A stretch of 8,988 nucleotides of DNA, taken from NCBI GenBank assembly GCA_013214245.1, contig JABSQE010000001.1:1-8988 (forward strand), written 5' to 3'. The notes under the pieces are model-generated. The model worked only from the letters and a program-made list of their open reading frames with translations. It searched no databases and was not told where the DNA came from. The translations under genes and the position numbers were made by a program. This stretch comes from Hyphomicrobiaceae bacterium. Lineage in GTDB: Bacteria; Pseudomonadota; Alphaproteobacteria; Rhizobiales; Hyphomicrobiaceae. Below, one piece after another: positions 1 to 6,660 of the stretch. Each line of letters opens with the position of its first letter. Position 1 is the first letter of the stretch.

Positions 1-101
1 ACTTTACCATTTTGTATTGGCACATTCAGATCAGCACGCAATAAAACTCGTTTTCCGCCTACTGAAGAGTAATTTATACTGAGTACATTATCTGGGTTCA
101 T
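1..101 (-). CDS. pgk: Phosphoglycerate kinase, N-terminal 33 codons (3' part beyond the window)
   Basis: Reading leftward from ATG at 101-99, the frame stays open to the window edge and encodes MNPDNVLSINYSSVGGKRVL followed by LRADLNVPIQNGK. KRVLLRADLNVP at residues 18-29 is the classic phosphoglycerate kinase signature near the N-terminus; its Arg and Asp-x-Asn take part in 3-phosphoglycerate binding. The enzyme moves phosphate between 1,3-bisphosphoglycerate and ADP in cytosolic glycolysis or gluconeogenesis. No other ATG or GTG lies in frame just upstream, and GGA sits five bases before the ATG as a weak ribosome site. The gene follows tkt on the same strand after 90 bp, so joint transcription is likely. 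Most of the protein lies outside the window, so its integrity cannot be judged. Confidence 0.9.
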   Translation of the reverse strand, partial: MNPDNVLSINYSSVGGKRVLLRADLNVPIQNGK

Positions 102-156
102 GGTTCCATCTTTATTGTGCCTAAATAAAGCTTTTAATCATAAAGTATAAATCTAT

Positions 157-180
157 CAGGTTGCTAATACTGCCGACCTG
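157..180 (-). terminator. Weak hairpin between tkt and pgk, possible attenuating or terminator-like structure
   Basis: CAGGT and ACCTG close a small stem-loop here. On the plus strand the stem extends to seven pairs with one G-T wobble; on the minus strand it has a C-A mismatch. There is no clean T-run on the minus strand (ATAGATTTATA follows), so it is a poor Rho-independent terminator. It may equally be an mRNA processing or stability element between tkt and pgk. Confidence 0.2.
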
Positions 181-191
181 AACAAATTATA

Positions 192-2192
192 TTAAGAATC
201 TAGTGTTCGCTTAACTGCCGATATAACAGCATCAGAAGTAAGACCAAAATGATCGAATAATTTTTCTGCAGGCGCAGAAGCTCCAAAGTCGATTAAGCCA
301 ATGAAGTAATCTTTTTTTTCCATCCATTCAAACCAAGGTGCTTGAATGCCTGCCTCAATGAAAACTCGCGGTACATCGCCCAAAACTGTAGCACGATAAT
401 TACTACTCTGTCTCCTGAATAACTCCATAGAAGGCATCGAGACTACAGCTGCGTTAATATTAAAGTTCTTTAGCTTATCAGCCGCCTCTGAAGCCAACCC
501 AACCTCCGATCCAGTAGCGATAAGAGTTACATCCCTTTTTCCTGAGGTCTCAATTAGAACATATGCGCCTTTTGCACATAAATTCTCTACTGTTGGCCCA
601 TGGCGAAGATTATCAACAGTTTGACGGCTGAGGGAAAGTATCGATGGCGTACTATCAGCTTCAATTGCCAATTGCCAACACTCAGCTGTTTCAACTCCAT
701 CTGCAGGACGTAACACGTAGAGATTAGGTATTGCTCTTAGAGCGGCTAGATGCTCGATAGGTTGGTGCGTCGGACCATCCTCACCAAGACCAATTGAATC
801 GTGTGTCATCACGTAAATAACACGTTGTTTCATAAGTGATGAGAGACGTATTGAAGGACGACAGTAATCAGAAAAAACAAGAAACGTTCCGCCATATGGA
901 ATAAGACCACCGTACAAGGCCATGCCATTCATTGCTGCAGCCATGCTATGTTCACGCACGCCAAAATGGATATATCTTGCTGAAAAGTTTTCTGCAGATA
1001 GAACGGTTTGGTCCTTGCCCTTAGTGTTATTAGACCCAGTTAGATCTGCAGAACCACCAACTAAAGCGGGTAGAACTGGTAAGAGATGTTCAATTACAAG
1101 CTCTGACCATTTGCGTGTAGCTTTCTTTTCGCTGCCAGATGCCGATATCATTTTTGCTTTTAGTATGTTAACTGAAATTTTCTTTTTTGCGTCAGAACTA
1201 ATTGGGTTTTTTAGAGATTCTTTTTTGCTGGTGTCCAACTTGCACCATTTTTTCTTCCAAGAATCATAGTTATCTAAATGTCTGGCACCGGCTTTGCGCC
1301 ATTCAGTCAATATATCATCAGGAATTACGAATGGTTTATGTGGCCATTCGATTGCTAAGCGTGCTGCTGCGATTTCTTCTTTACCAAGCGGTGTTCCATG
1401 AATACATGATGATCCAGATTTATTAGGAGCACCTTTTCCAATTACTGTCTTACAAGCAATCATCCAAGGAGCAGATGTATCTGACTTTGCCTGCTTTATA
1501 ACAGATCTTATGGCCGTCATATCATGACCATTAACTTCGGCTGTGTTCCATCCGCAGGCTTCAAATCTTTTTTTTTGGTCATCTGAGACTGTAAGACTAG
1601 TAGGACCGTCAATTGAGATCTTGTTATCATCAAATAGTAGAATAAGCTTTCCTAATTTAAGATGGCCAGCAAGCGAGATTGACTCATGACTAATTCCTTC
1701 CATAAGACATCCGTCACCGGCGATCACGAAAGTATGGTGATCAATTACATCGCCCATCTTAGTATTCCAGATTCGCTCAGCAATGGCCATGCCAACTGCG
1801 TTGGAAAGCCCTTGACCAAGTGGTCCGGTTGTTGTTTCTATGCCTTCGGCTAGACCAAATTCTGGGTGGCCAGCTGTTTTAGATCCGAGTCTGCGGAAAT
1901 TTTTTAGTTCATCTCTTGTCATGCTGGAATAACCTGTAAGGTGTAGCAGCGCATAGAGTAACATAGAGCCATGGCCAGCGGACAAGACGAACCGATCTCT
2001 GTTTAGCCAGGTAGGATCTTTGGGGTTGTACTTCATACATTGAGCAAAAAGTACGGTAGCAACGTCGGCCATTCCCAAAGGCAAGCCCGGATGACCAGAC
2101 CTTGCTTGCTCAATGCAATCCATTGACAGTGCACGAATAGCGTTTGCCATTTGAAAGAGCGTTGATTCTTTAAGATTATTTACAGCCGCCAT
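192..2192 (-). CDS. tkt: Transketolase, complete, 666 aa
   Basis: Thiamine-diphosphate enzyme of the pentose phosphate pathway that moves two-carbon ketol units between sugar phosphates in the cytosol. The order is the normal one. The ThDP-binding domain has SGHPG (32-36), AGHGSM (72-77), GPLGQG (123-128) and the ThDP/metal motif GDGCLMEG (159-166) ending in DDN (188-190). The pyrimidine domain has GVREHSM (411-417), whose E414 is the likely catalytic glutamate, and GEDGPTHQPIEHLA (470-483). The C-terminal domain follows. About 666 residues is full family length, with no frameshift or stop. AAGGA at 2199-2203 lies six bases before the ATG and supports this start; the protein begins with the family-typical MANAIRALSMD block at residues 15-25. 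It ends in TAA. pgk follows on the same strand; gap, often found between them in related bacteria, is absent here. Confidence 0.97.
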   Translation of the reverse strand: MAAVNNLKESTLFQMANAIRALSMDCIEQARSGHPGLPLGMADVATVLFAQCMKYNPKDPTWLNRDRFVLSAGHGSMLLYALLHLTGYSSMTRDELKNFRRLGSKTAGHPEFGLAEGIETTTGPLGQGLSNAVGMAIAERIWNTKMGDVIDHHTFVIAGDGCLMEGISHESISLAGHLKLGKLILLFDDNKISIDGPTSLTVSDDQKKRFEACGWNTAEVNGHDMTAIRSVIKQAKSDTSAPWMIACKTVIGKGAPNKSGSSCIHGTPLGKEEIAAARLAIEWPHKPFVIPDDILTEWRKAGARHLDNYDSWKKKWCKLDTSKKESLKNPISSDAKKKISVNILKAKMISASGSEKKATRKWSELVIEHLLPVLPALVGGSADLTGSNNTKGKDQTVLSAENFSARYIHFGVREHSMAAAMNGMALYGGLIPYGGTFLVFSDYCRPSIRLSSLMKQRVIYVMTHDSIGLGEDGPTHQPIEHLAALRAIPNLYVLRPADGVETAECWQLAIEADSTPSILSLSRQTVDNLRHGPTVENLCAKGAYVLIETSGKRDVTLIATGSEVGLASEAADKLKNFNINAAVVSMPSMELFRRQSSNYRATVLGDVPRVFIEAGIQAPWFEWMEKKDYFIGLIDFGASAPAEKLFDHFGLTSDAVISAVKRTLDS

Positions 2193-2222
2193 TTTTAGTC
2201 CTTATTAATGGGTGTTACGCCC

Positions 2223-2260
2223 AGCATAATGCTCTCAGCATTTTTTATCATTTAATGATA
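2223..2260 (-). promoter_or_regulatory. Overlapping small hairpins in the tkt leader or promoter region
   Basis: Three short complementary units are stacked here. AGCAT-A-ATGCT (2223-2233) and AATGCT-CTC-AGCATT (2228-2242) share the ATGCT arm, so only one can form at a time. TATCAT-TTA-ATGATA (2246-2260) follows. The middle stem is followed by a T-run on the plus strand (2241-2246), which looks like a weak terminator in that direction, but no plus-strand gene precedes it. The block lies 31-68 bases upstream of the tkt start, where a leader structure or operator would be expected. Stems are only 5-6 bp and AT-rich, so chance is possible. Confidence 0.3.
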
Positions 2261-3090
2261 TACACGTAATGCCAACCTGTAGCTTTGCACTAGTCAAACT
2301 GACATAAACTTTATAAGTTTTCACAACGTAATATGTTTTGTATGCCTAATCTTTTTGCTTATTTTGAGTTATATTTTCAGTCATAAGCATGCATTCAAAA
2401 ACTTTTCTAAGCAGTAACGTACTTTAATTTTTTTCATGTAGTCATCTATATTTAAGAGAGAAGAATATTGGAAATATGCTCATGCTTTACAATGTAAAGC
2501 AAAGGCTGAATTTAGCCCAACAATGTTTCTATCCTATTTAGAGGAAGCAATGGTGAATATTCAAGTAATTGAATGAGTTCATGTTTTTCTGGGCTTCGAT
2601 GTAATCAATGTATATAAAAGGCAAGACCATTAATGATGCTAATAATTTACTAAGAGATAGTTGACCCAATTTCCTCTCGCATGTAACTGCAGCACTAAAG
2701 GTAAGAGTACAACAATCAAACTCTTGAATTTCTTTAATCTAAAATATTACACTATCATTACTTAATGTTGGTTAAACAATAAGTTGCATCCTATCGTAGA
2801 CACAGGACTTGTATATATTGAATGTAGCAAGATCCTTATAACTGTTTTTAACTAGAAACCAGTAAAGCTAATACCGAATGAGTTGCTTAGCAAAGCAAAG
2901 GATATGAACGAATTATAATCCTAGACTTTCTAGCTGAACCACAGTTTCTAACTATCCTATCAACTGAAAAGATTTTCTATATTGGGTGGATGACAACAGA
3001 CTTTTTTTAGTACCGTGTTTGATTTTGTGTTAATTAGATTAAACTTGGTTAATGTGCATACTGGGCGGGCTAAACATATGTTTTTGAACC

Positions 3091-3113
3091 TGACCTGTAA
3101 TGTCATGACCTGT
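3091..3113. repeat. Direct repeat TGACCTGT x2, 15-bp period
   Basis: TGACCTGT occurs at 3091-3098 and again at 3106-3113, so the copies sit on a 15-bp period. They lie in the gene-free stretch downstream of rpsP, about 250 bp beyond its stop. No gene starts nearby on either strand, so a binding-site role is not supported. Confidence 0.4.
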
Positions 3114-3359
3114 GTTTTTCCTTAAAGTTATCTAAAATATGCGAGCCACATAAAATGAGACATGAGCAACTCAAACCATACGATACTCTTTTAATTAGCC
3201 ATTCACATTACCAAACTAAATTATGGTATGGATGGACTTTAATTAAAAAAACTTTTGTCTATAATTTCAATTAAGGCGCAAACACTTACAGTATTGTCCT
3301 TGGCTCCCACCCAATAGCTATAAACCCTCACAATTTGGGAATACAACACACTAGGCGTT

Positions 3360-3689
3360 CTAGGTAGCCGCAGCCTCACGCTCTTGACGTCTCTTGCCTG
3401 GAAGAGCTTTCTTTGGATTGTTGCGATTCTTGGCGACAAGAAGGCCTACAGCTTCGAAGAAGCGGGATACACGGTCGGTAGGTTGAGCACCTGTCGACAA
3501 CCAGTGTTTACATCGTTCTTCCTTCAATTTTACACGATCAGGATGATCTTTTGCAATCATGGGATTGTAACTGCCTATACGCTCAATGTAACGCCCATCT
3601 CTAGGCGAAGTGTTAGGAGCGGCAACTATGTGATAGTACGGACGTTTCTTAGATCCCGCACGGGTAAGACGAAGCTTTACTATTGACAT
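3360..3689 (-). CDS. rpsP: 30S ribosomal protein bS16, complete, 109 aa
   Basis: Small-subunit ribosomal protein that binds 16S rRNA and supports 30S assembly. The protein opens with MSIVKLRLTRAGSKKRPYYH and continues through IVAAPNTSPRDGRYIERIGSYNP, which is the full conserved S16 core; the block LSTGAQPTDRVSRFFEAVGL near residues 65-84 is also typical. A basic tail (KKALPGKRRQEREAAAT) makes it longer than the roughly 82-residue E. coli protein, as is common in alphaproteobacteria. An open frame extends 18 codons further upstream, but those residues do not belong to the family. I therefore place the start at the ATG ending at 3689, with GGAG about 11 bases before it. It follows ffh by 73 bp on the same strand, the widely conserved ffh-rpsP order. 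rimM and trmD do not follow. Confidence 0.96.
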   Translation of the reverse strand: MSIVKLRLTRAGSKKRPYYHIVAAPNTSPRDGRYIERIGSYNPMIAKDHPDRVKLKEERCKHWLSTGAQPTDRVSRFFEAVGLLVAKNRNNPKKALPGKRRQEREAAAT

Positions 3690-3762
3690 CTTCTTATTCA
3701 CTCCAGTTCTAGTTATCTTTGTTGTAAAAGTATACATTAGCATAAATGTTTTATAATATGTA

Positions 3763-5355
3763 CTAATTACCTTTTTTTTTAATATTATTAGAAAATCTGG
3801 AAAACAAGTCCTTGTAACCGGATGTAGAACTCTTTAAAGATGCGCCCCCAAGGCCCGGTAATTTGCCATACCCAATGTTAGAAGAATGTTTTTCCTTACC
3901 TCCATGACTAGGCAAGCCACTAAGCGTTTTCACCGATAAAGAATTTTCCGCCTTTGCAATTCCGGAAAGGATACCCGAATGCGTGCTCGAAGTATTAGTC
4001 GGAATTGGAGAGCTATTAAGTCCAAGCTTATCTACCATTTGTCCAAGCATGCTTTTGTCTTTACCCATCTTCTTCATCATATCTGCCATTTGACGATGCG
4101 TTTTAAGAAGCTTGTTTACATCCTGGACTTTGGTCCCGGACCCGAGCGCAATTCTTCGACGACGCTTTCCATTAATTATTTTTGAGTTGACGCGTTCTTC
4201 TTTAGTCATAGAGGAAATTATAGCATGCTGACGCTTCAACAAATTATCATCTAGGTTAGCATCTGCGATCTGACTTTTGATTTTGCTGATACCTGGCATC
4301 ATGCCGAGCACGCCGGTCATACCTCCCAATTGTTGCATTTGTTTGAGTTGTCCGGCGAGATCATTGAGATCAAAAATGCCCTTTTTGATTTTAGTTGCAA
4401 TTTTTTTAGCTTCCAAAGCATCTATAGTCTCAGAAGCACGCTCAACGAGAGAAACTACGTCGCCCATGCCTAGAATTCGACTAGCCATGCGCTTGGGGTG
4501 AAAGTCTTCAATATCATCCCATTTTTCACCTGTACCTAAAAGTTTGATTGGCCTGTCAGTTATAGCACGCATGGAAAGTGCAGCACCACCTCGCCCATCC
4601 CCGTCTATCCGGGTTAACATAATACCAGTTATGCCGATATGAGATTCGAAAGATTTCGCAGTATTTACAGCATCCTGACCCGTCAAACTGTCAGCAACAA
4701 GCAAAGTTTCTTTAGGTTTGATGCAAGATTTTATTTCAACAATTTCTTGCATCAAATCATTATCTACAGTCATACGACCTGCTGTATCGATTATAGCGAT
4801 ATCGAAACTTCCAAGCTTTGCAGTATCCATTGCACGTTTGGCAATCTGTATTGGAGTTTGTCCAGATATAACAGGTAAAGTTGCAATGTTAATCTGTTCG
4901 CCAAGTACTTTAAGTTGTTCCTGGGCAGCGGGCCGTTGAGTGTCTAAAGAGACCATAAGAACTTTTTTCTTGTCTCGATCTGTCAATCGCTTGGCAATTT
5001 TTGCAGTGCTCGTAGTTTTACCAGAGCCTTGCAATCCGACCATCAGGATAGGCACTGGCGGTGAGTATGAAAGATCGATTGATTGAGACTCTGAGCCTAG
5101 AACTTGCACTAATTCGTCATGAACAATTTTAATGACCATCTGTCCTGGCGTAACGGATTTTATGACACTAGAACCTACAGCTTTTTCCTTGATTACTTCA
5201 ACAAACTGGCGAACAACCTCAAGGGCAACATCTGCTTCTAGCAACGCCCGCCGTATCTCCCGCATTGCGGTCGTAACGTCATTTTCACTAAGTGATCCGC
5301 GACGGGTAAGAGTATCCAAAATTCCAGAAAGTCGCCCCGATAACGTTTCGAACAT
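3763..5355 (-). CDS. ffh: Signal recognition particle GTPase Ffh (SRP54), complete, 530 aa
   Basis: Protein part of the SRP, which binds signal sequences on ribosomes and, with 4.5S RNA, delivers them to FtsY at the membrane. Residues 1-90 form the helical N domain (MFETLSGRLSGILDTL...). The G domain has P-loop GLQGSGKTT (107-115), DTQRPAAQEQL (138-148), DTAGR (190-194), TRIDGDGRGG (248-257, the G4 motif with Arg in place of Lys) and GTGEK (274-278). The methionine-rich M domain (about 325-445) includes the RNA-binding stretch GKRRRRIALGSGTKVQDVN (396-414). A tail of about 85 residues rich in Ser, Gly and Lys follows and is longer than in E. coli Ffh (453 aa). The start is the ATG at 5355, preceded by GAGGA; a TTG four codons upstream overlaps that ribosome site and is rejected. 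Stop is TAG. The gene is likely cotranscribed with rpsP. Confidence 0.97.
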   Translation of the reverse strand: MFETLSGRLSGILDTLTRRGSLSENDVTTAMREIRRALLEADVALEVVRQFVEVIKEKAVGSSVIKSVTPGQMVIKIVHDELVQVLGSESQSIDLSYSPPVPILMVGLQGSGKTTSTAKIAKRLTDRDKKKVLMVSLDTQRPAAQEQLKVLGEQINIATLPVISGQTPIQIAKRAMDTAKLGSFDIAIIDTAGRMTVDNDLMQEIVEIKSCIKPKETLLVADSLTGQDAVNTAKSFESHIGITGIMLTRIDGDGRGGAALSMRAITDRPIKLLGTGEKWDDIEDFHPKRMASRILGMGDVVSLVERASETIDALEAKKIATKIKKGIFDLNDLAGQLKQMQQLGGMTGVLGMMPGISKIKSQIADANLDDNLLKRQHAIISSMTKEERVNSKIINGKRRRRIALGSGTKVQDVNKLLKTHRQMADMMKKMGKDKSMLGQMVDKLGLNSSPIPTNTSSTHSGILSGIAKAENSLSVKTLSGLPSHGGKEKHSSNIGYGKLPGLGGASLKSSTSGYKDLFSRFSNNIKKKGN

Positions 5356-5359
5356 TAAT

Positions 5360-5364
5360 CCTCG
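5360..5364 (-). promoter_or_regulatory. Ribosome binding site of ffh (decides the start)
   Basis: GAGGA reads on the minus strand just before TTA-ATG, with short spacing of four bases. A start at the in-frame TTG at 5367 would place this site inside the coding sequence, so the ATG at 5355 is preferred; it also gives the family-typical N-terminus MFETLSGRLSGI. A perfect complement, TCCTC, occurs about 40 bases upstream in the same leader (plus strand gaggaa at 5404-5409) and could pair with it. Confidence 0.6.
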
Positions 5365-5476
5365 CAATTCTAACTAGCTCTGCTATTTTCTCCAGCTTAA
5401 ATTGAGGAAACAGCATCTCTAATGTAATGGTACTACCAAGCACCAGCTGAATAAACCTAACCGTCAAGCTAAAAAG

Positions 5477-5487
5477 GAGGTGAATCA
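5477..5487 (-). other. Anti-Shine-Dalgarno-like motif in the ffh leader
   Basis: The minus strand reads TCACCTCCTTT, identical to the conserved 3' end of bacterial 16S rRNA. Including the bases before it (CTGATTCACCTCCTTT against CTGGATCACCTCCTTT in 16S), 14 of 16 positions agree. It lies about 120 bases upstream of the ffh ATG, within the presumed leader. Read the other way, the plus strand has a perfect ribosome binding site, AAAGGAGGTGA, but no open frame of any length follows it. It could be a tiny rRNA-derived fragment, a regulatory pairing element or chance. Confidence 0.4.
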
Positions 5488-5526
5488 GTTCAGCGGTTGT
5501 CAAAGTGGTCAGCTAATGCAAAAGTT

Positions 5527-5535
5527 AGTATATCA
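5527..5535 (-). promoter_or_regulatory. Candidate extended -10 promoter for ffh-rpsP
   Basis: The minus strand reads TGATATACT, an extended -10 element (TGN plus TATACT, one base off TATAAT). A poor -35, GTTGGT or AGTTGG, lies about 15-16 bases upstream. Transcription would start near 5520 and give a leader of about 165 bases carrying the anti-Shine-Dalgarno-like motif. A second, weaker possibility is TTGACT (5618-5623) with a 17-bp spacer to TATTGC (5595-5600). Neither is proven. Confidence 0.35.
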
Positions 5536-5569
5536 CTAGCGTAAACTACCAACTTTCAAACACATTCAG

Positions 5570-5639
5570 TTCGACGATACATTCCCTATTTAAAGCAATA
5601 TCCCCCGGGGGGGTGACAGTCAACCATAGTATCGTTGAA
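5570..5639. repeat. Long-range inverted repeat enclosing a CCCCCGGGGGGG block
   Basis: TTCGACGATAC (5570-5580) is matched in inverted orientation by GTATCGTTGAA (5629-5639), with 10 of 11 positions agreeing. The 48 bases between them hold an uninterrupted G/C run, 5602-5613, containing the palindrome CCCCCGGGGG almost at the centre of the repeat. The surroundings are very AT-rich, so the G/C run stands out. It may be a protein-binding site, a recombination scar or the end of a lost element; no such role is shown by the sequence. Confidence 0.45.
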
Positions 5640-5983
5640 GTATGGAAGTTCGCTATAATTCAAAGTTAGGTTCCATCAAAGAACAACGTTAATGTTATGT
5701 AATTTAATAATAAATATGAAACACTCTAAATTTGTGATTATGCTTACATTTAAGATTTATCTTTAGCTTATGTTTTTGTTATTTGGCATAACAAACCACA
5801 TCTAAATATGTAAGTTTTTTTAAGTGTATTAGTTAACTCTTATGTTTTATAACATATATAGTTTTAAATTTTGTATCTTAAATTATAAGTTGATCTAGCT
5901 GCTATACTAAATAGGCATTTAAATTCTACTGTTAGACCCAAAAGGACTTAACAACATAATATACCTTTACGGTTTAATATAGT

Positions 5984-6660
5984 TCAATAAGCAATTCCTT
6001 CGAATGCGGGGCACGGGTATTTGTTTTGGATTAGTTGGCGCAGCGTCAGCTGCGGCTTGGTGATCATGTTTTCGAGGTATTGTGCAACAAGTCGACCAAT
6101 GCCTTGCAGACTTCATGGTTGCCTGATGCCTGCATGAGGCGAATCCGTCCACCTTCTTCAGCAGCCACCAAAACAATTGATTTATCTTAGGTTTTACCGC
6201 CGACAAAGGTCTCATCGAGTTGGATGATGTCCTCTAAAGGCTCACGATCTTCTCGAACCAGGGTACGGCGAATACGGTGGGCCCACGCCCATGCCGTATC
6301 ATAGGAACCGAACCCCAAAACCCGCTGCGAATAAAACGCTGAAATGCCCTGGAGGTGTATGTAAATTTCCCAGATTGCACGGAATCCAAGTTTGAGCGGT
6401 TTGAGTGTGCCATGGAAAAGCGTGTCAGAAATCAGGCTTGCCTTATGACCGCATTTGGAAGATTGAAAAAGCCGTCCATTGCGCTCCGCCCAGACATGAT
6501 CGCGACCGTAACGGGTGCAACGCGCACCATCCGGCCAGCGGCTTTTTGCAAGATAATTACGGTAGGCCTCTTCGGTTGCAAATCGCTCTTCAAAATCCAA
6601 CAATGTTCATGGAAATTCGCGCCAAAGGGAATCGGCGTGCTGCTCTGTCATATGAATATT
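5984..6660 (-). mobile_element. Remnant of an IS1595-family-like insertion sequence
   Basis: This block is visibly richer in G and C than the spacers on both sides and carries the broken transposase described separately. The right limit is set just before its start codon, including the region of the ribosome site AAGGA (6661-6665). The left limit is where a 27-codon frame (6067-5984, shifted relative to the transposase) ends and AT-rich spacer begins. I searched the flanks by eye for terminal inverted repeats and an 8-bp target duplication and found neither, so the true element ends are unknown and the copy is probably truncated at its transposase C-terminal side. Confidence 0.55.
6064..6651 (-). 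pseudogene. IS1595/ISXO2-like DDE transposase, broken by in-frame stops and truncated
   Basis: From ATG at 6651 (AAGGA nine bases before it) one frame reads MTEQHADSLWREFP, stop TGA (6609-6607), then TLLDFEERFATEEAYRNYLA, KSRWPDGARC and onward through LFHGTLKPLKLGFRAIWEIY, RVLGFGSYDTAWAWAHRIRR and IQLDETFVGGKT to a second stop TAA (6189-6187). The same frame continues DKSIVLVAAEEGGRIRLMQA until a third stop (6066-6064). Signs of the family are the N-terminal zinc ribbon, the FHGT and GSY-TAW blocks, and LDETFVGG carrying the first catalytic Asp (D146). The ribbon is damaged: CTRYG has Tyr for the second Cys and QSSKCG has Ser for the third. The remaining DDE residues and about 100 C-terminal residues are absent, against roughly 300 for intact relatives. 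The frame is preserved across three stops, so decay is mainly by point mutation. It cannot be an active transposase. Confidence 0.85.

Larger units (their letters stand above)
2193..3359. other. 1.17-kb AT-rich spacer with no recognisable gene
   Basis: No frame of useful length with a plausible start occurs on either strand. I read the minus strand for leftovers of rimM and trmD, which usually follow rpsP, and saw none of their motifs (GAHGxxG; YGGGPGM; GRYEGVDERV). The first 110 bases before tkt carry small palindromes (separate entry). A direct repeat of TGACCTGT lies at 3091-3113. On the plus strand a 44-codon open stretch at 2442-2573 lacks a start codon and matches nothing I know. No tRNA T-loop consensus was seen. 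It probably represents decayed sequence plus the tkt leader and promoter. Confidence 0.7.
5356..5983. other. 0.63-kb spacer between ffh and the transposase remnant
   Basis: No believable gene lies here. The part next to ffh (5356-5540) is the presumed ffh leader and promoter. The middle (5570-5639) has an inverted repeat around a G/C block. From about 5640 to 5980 the sequence is strongly AT-rich with dense stops in all frames. A minus-strand open frame with a TTG start at 5503 overlaps the ffh start and resembles no family I know, so I do not call it. No tRNA or 4.5S RNA fold was recognised. Confidence 0.65.

Noticed and set aside
2442..2630. Plus-strand open stretch of 44 codons (SSIFKREEYWKYAHALQCKA...), then a TGA and 18 more codons in the same frame
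   Set aside because: It reads like a protein fragment but has no start codon, an upstream TAG, no family I recognise, and a stop density in the surrounding frame close to chance for such AT-rich DNA. It may be a gene relic but cannot be supported.
2763..2926. Plus-strand frame with VDTGLVYIECSKILITVFN, a stop, then KPVKLIPNELLSKAKDMNEL
   Set aside because: Two short pieces split by a stop, no start, no known motif; the number of stops in this phase is about what chance predicts.
3239..3439. Minus-strand 66-codon frame running out of the end of rpsP
   Set aside because: Half overlaps rpsP in another phase. I checked the rest as a possible rimM N-terminus and found no GAHG-type motif.
5288..5503. 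Minus-strand 71-codon frame with a TTG start overlapping the ffh start
   Set aside because: Overlaps ffh in another phase, has no ribosome site worth naming and resembles no known small protein.
5477..5510. Small plus-strand gene after the perfect AAAGGAGGTGA site
   Set aside because: The only nearby GTG touches the Shine-Dalgarno with no spacing, and the ATG further on leads to a stop after seven codons.
5561..5600. Possible tRNA T-loop (GTTCGACGATACATTCC)
   Set aside because: The flanking bases do not form a 5-bp T-stem, and no acceptor or anticodon arm could be found around it.
6607..6609. TGA read as tryptophan (code reassignment)
   Set aside because: Intact genes in the window use TGG for Trp and the same transposase frame also carries a TAA, so ordinary nonsense decay explains it.
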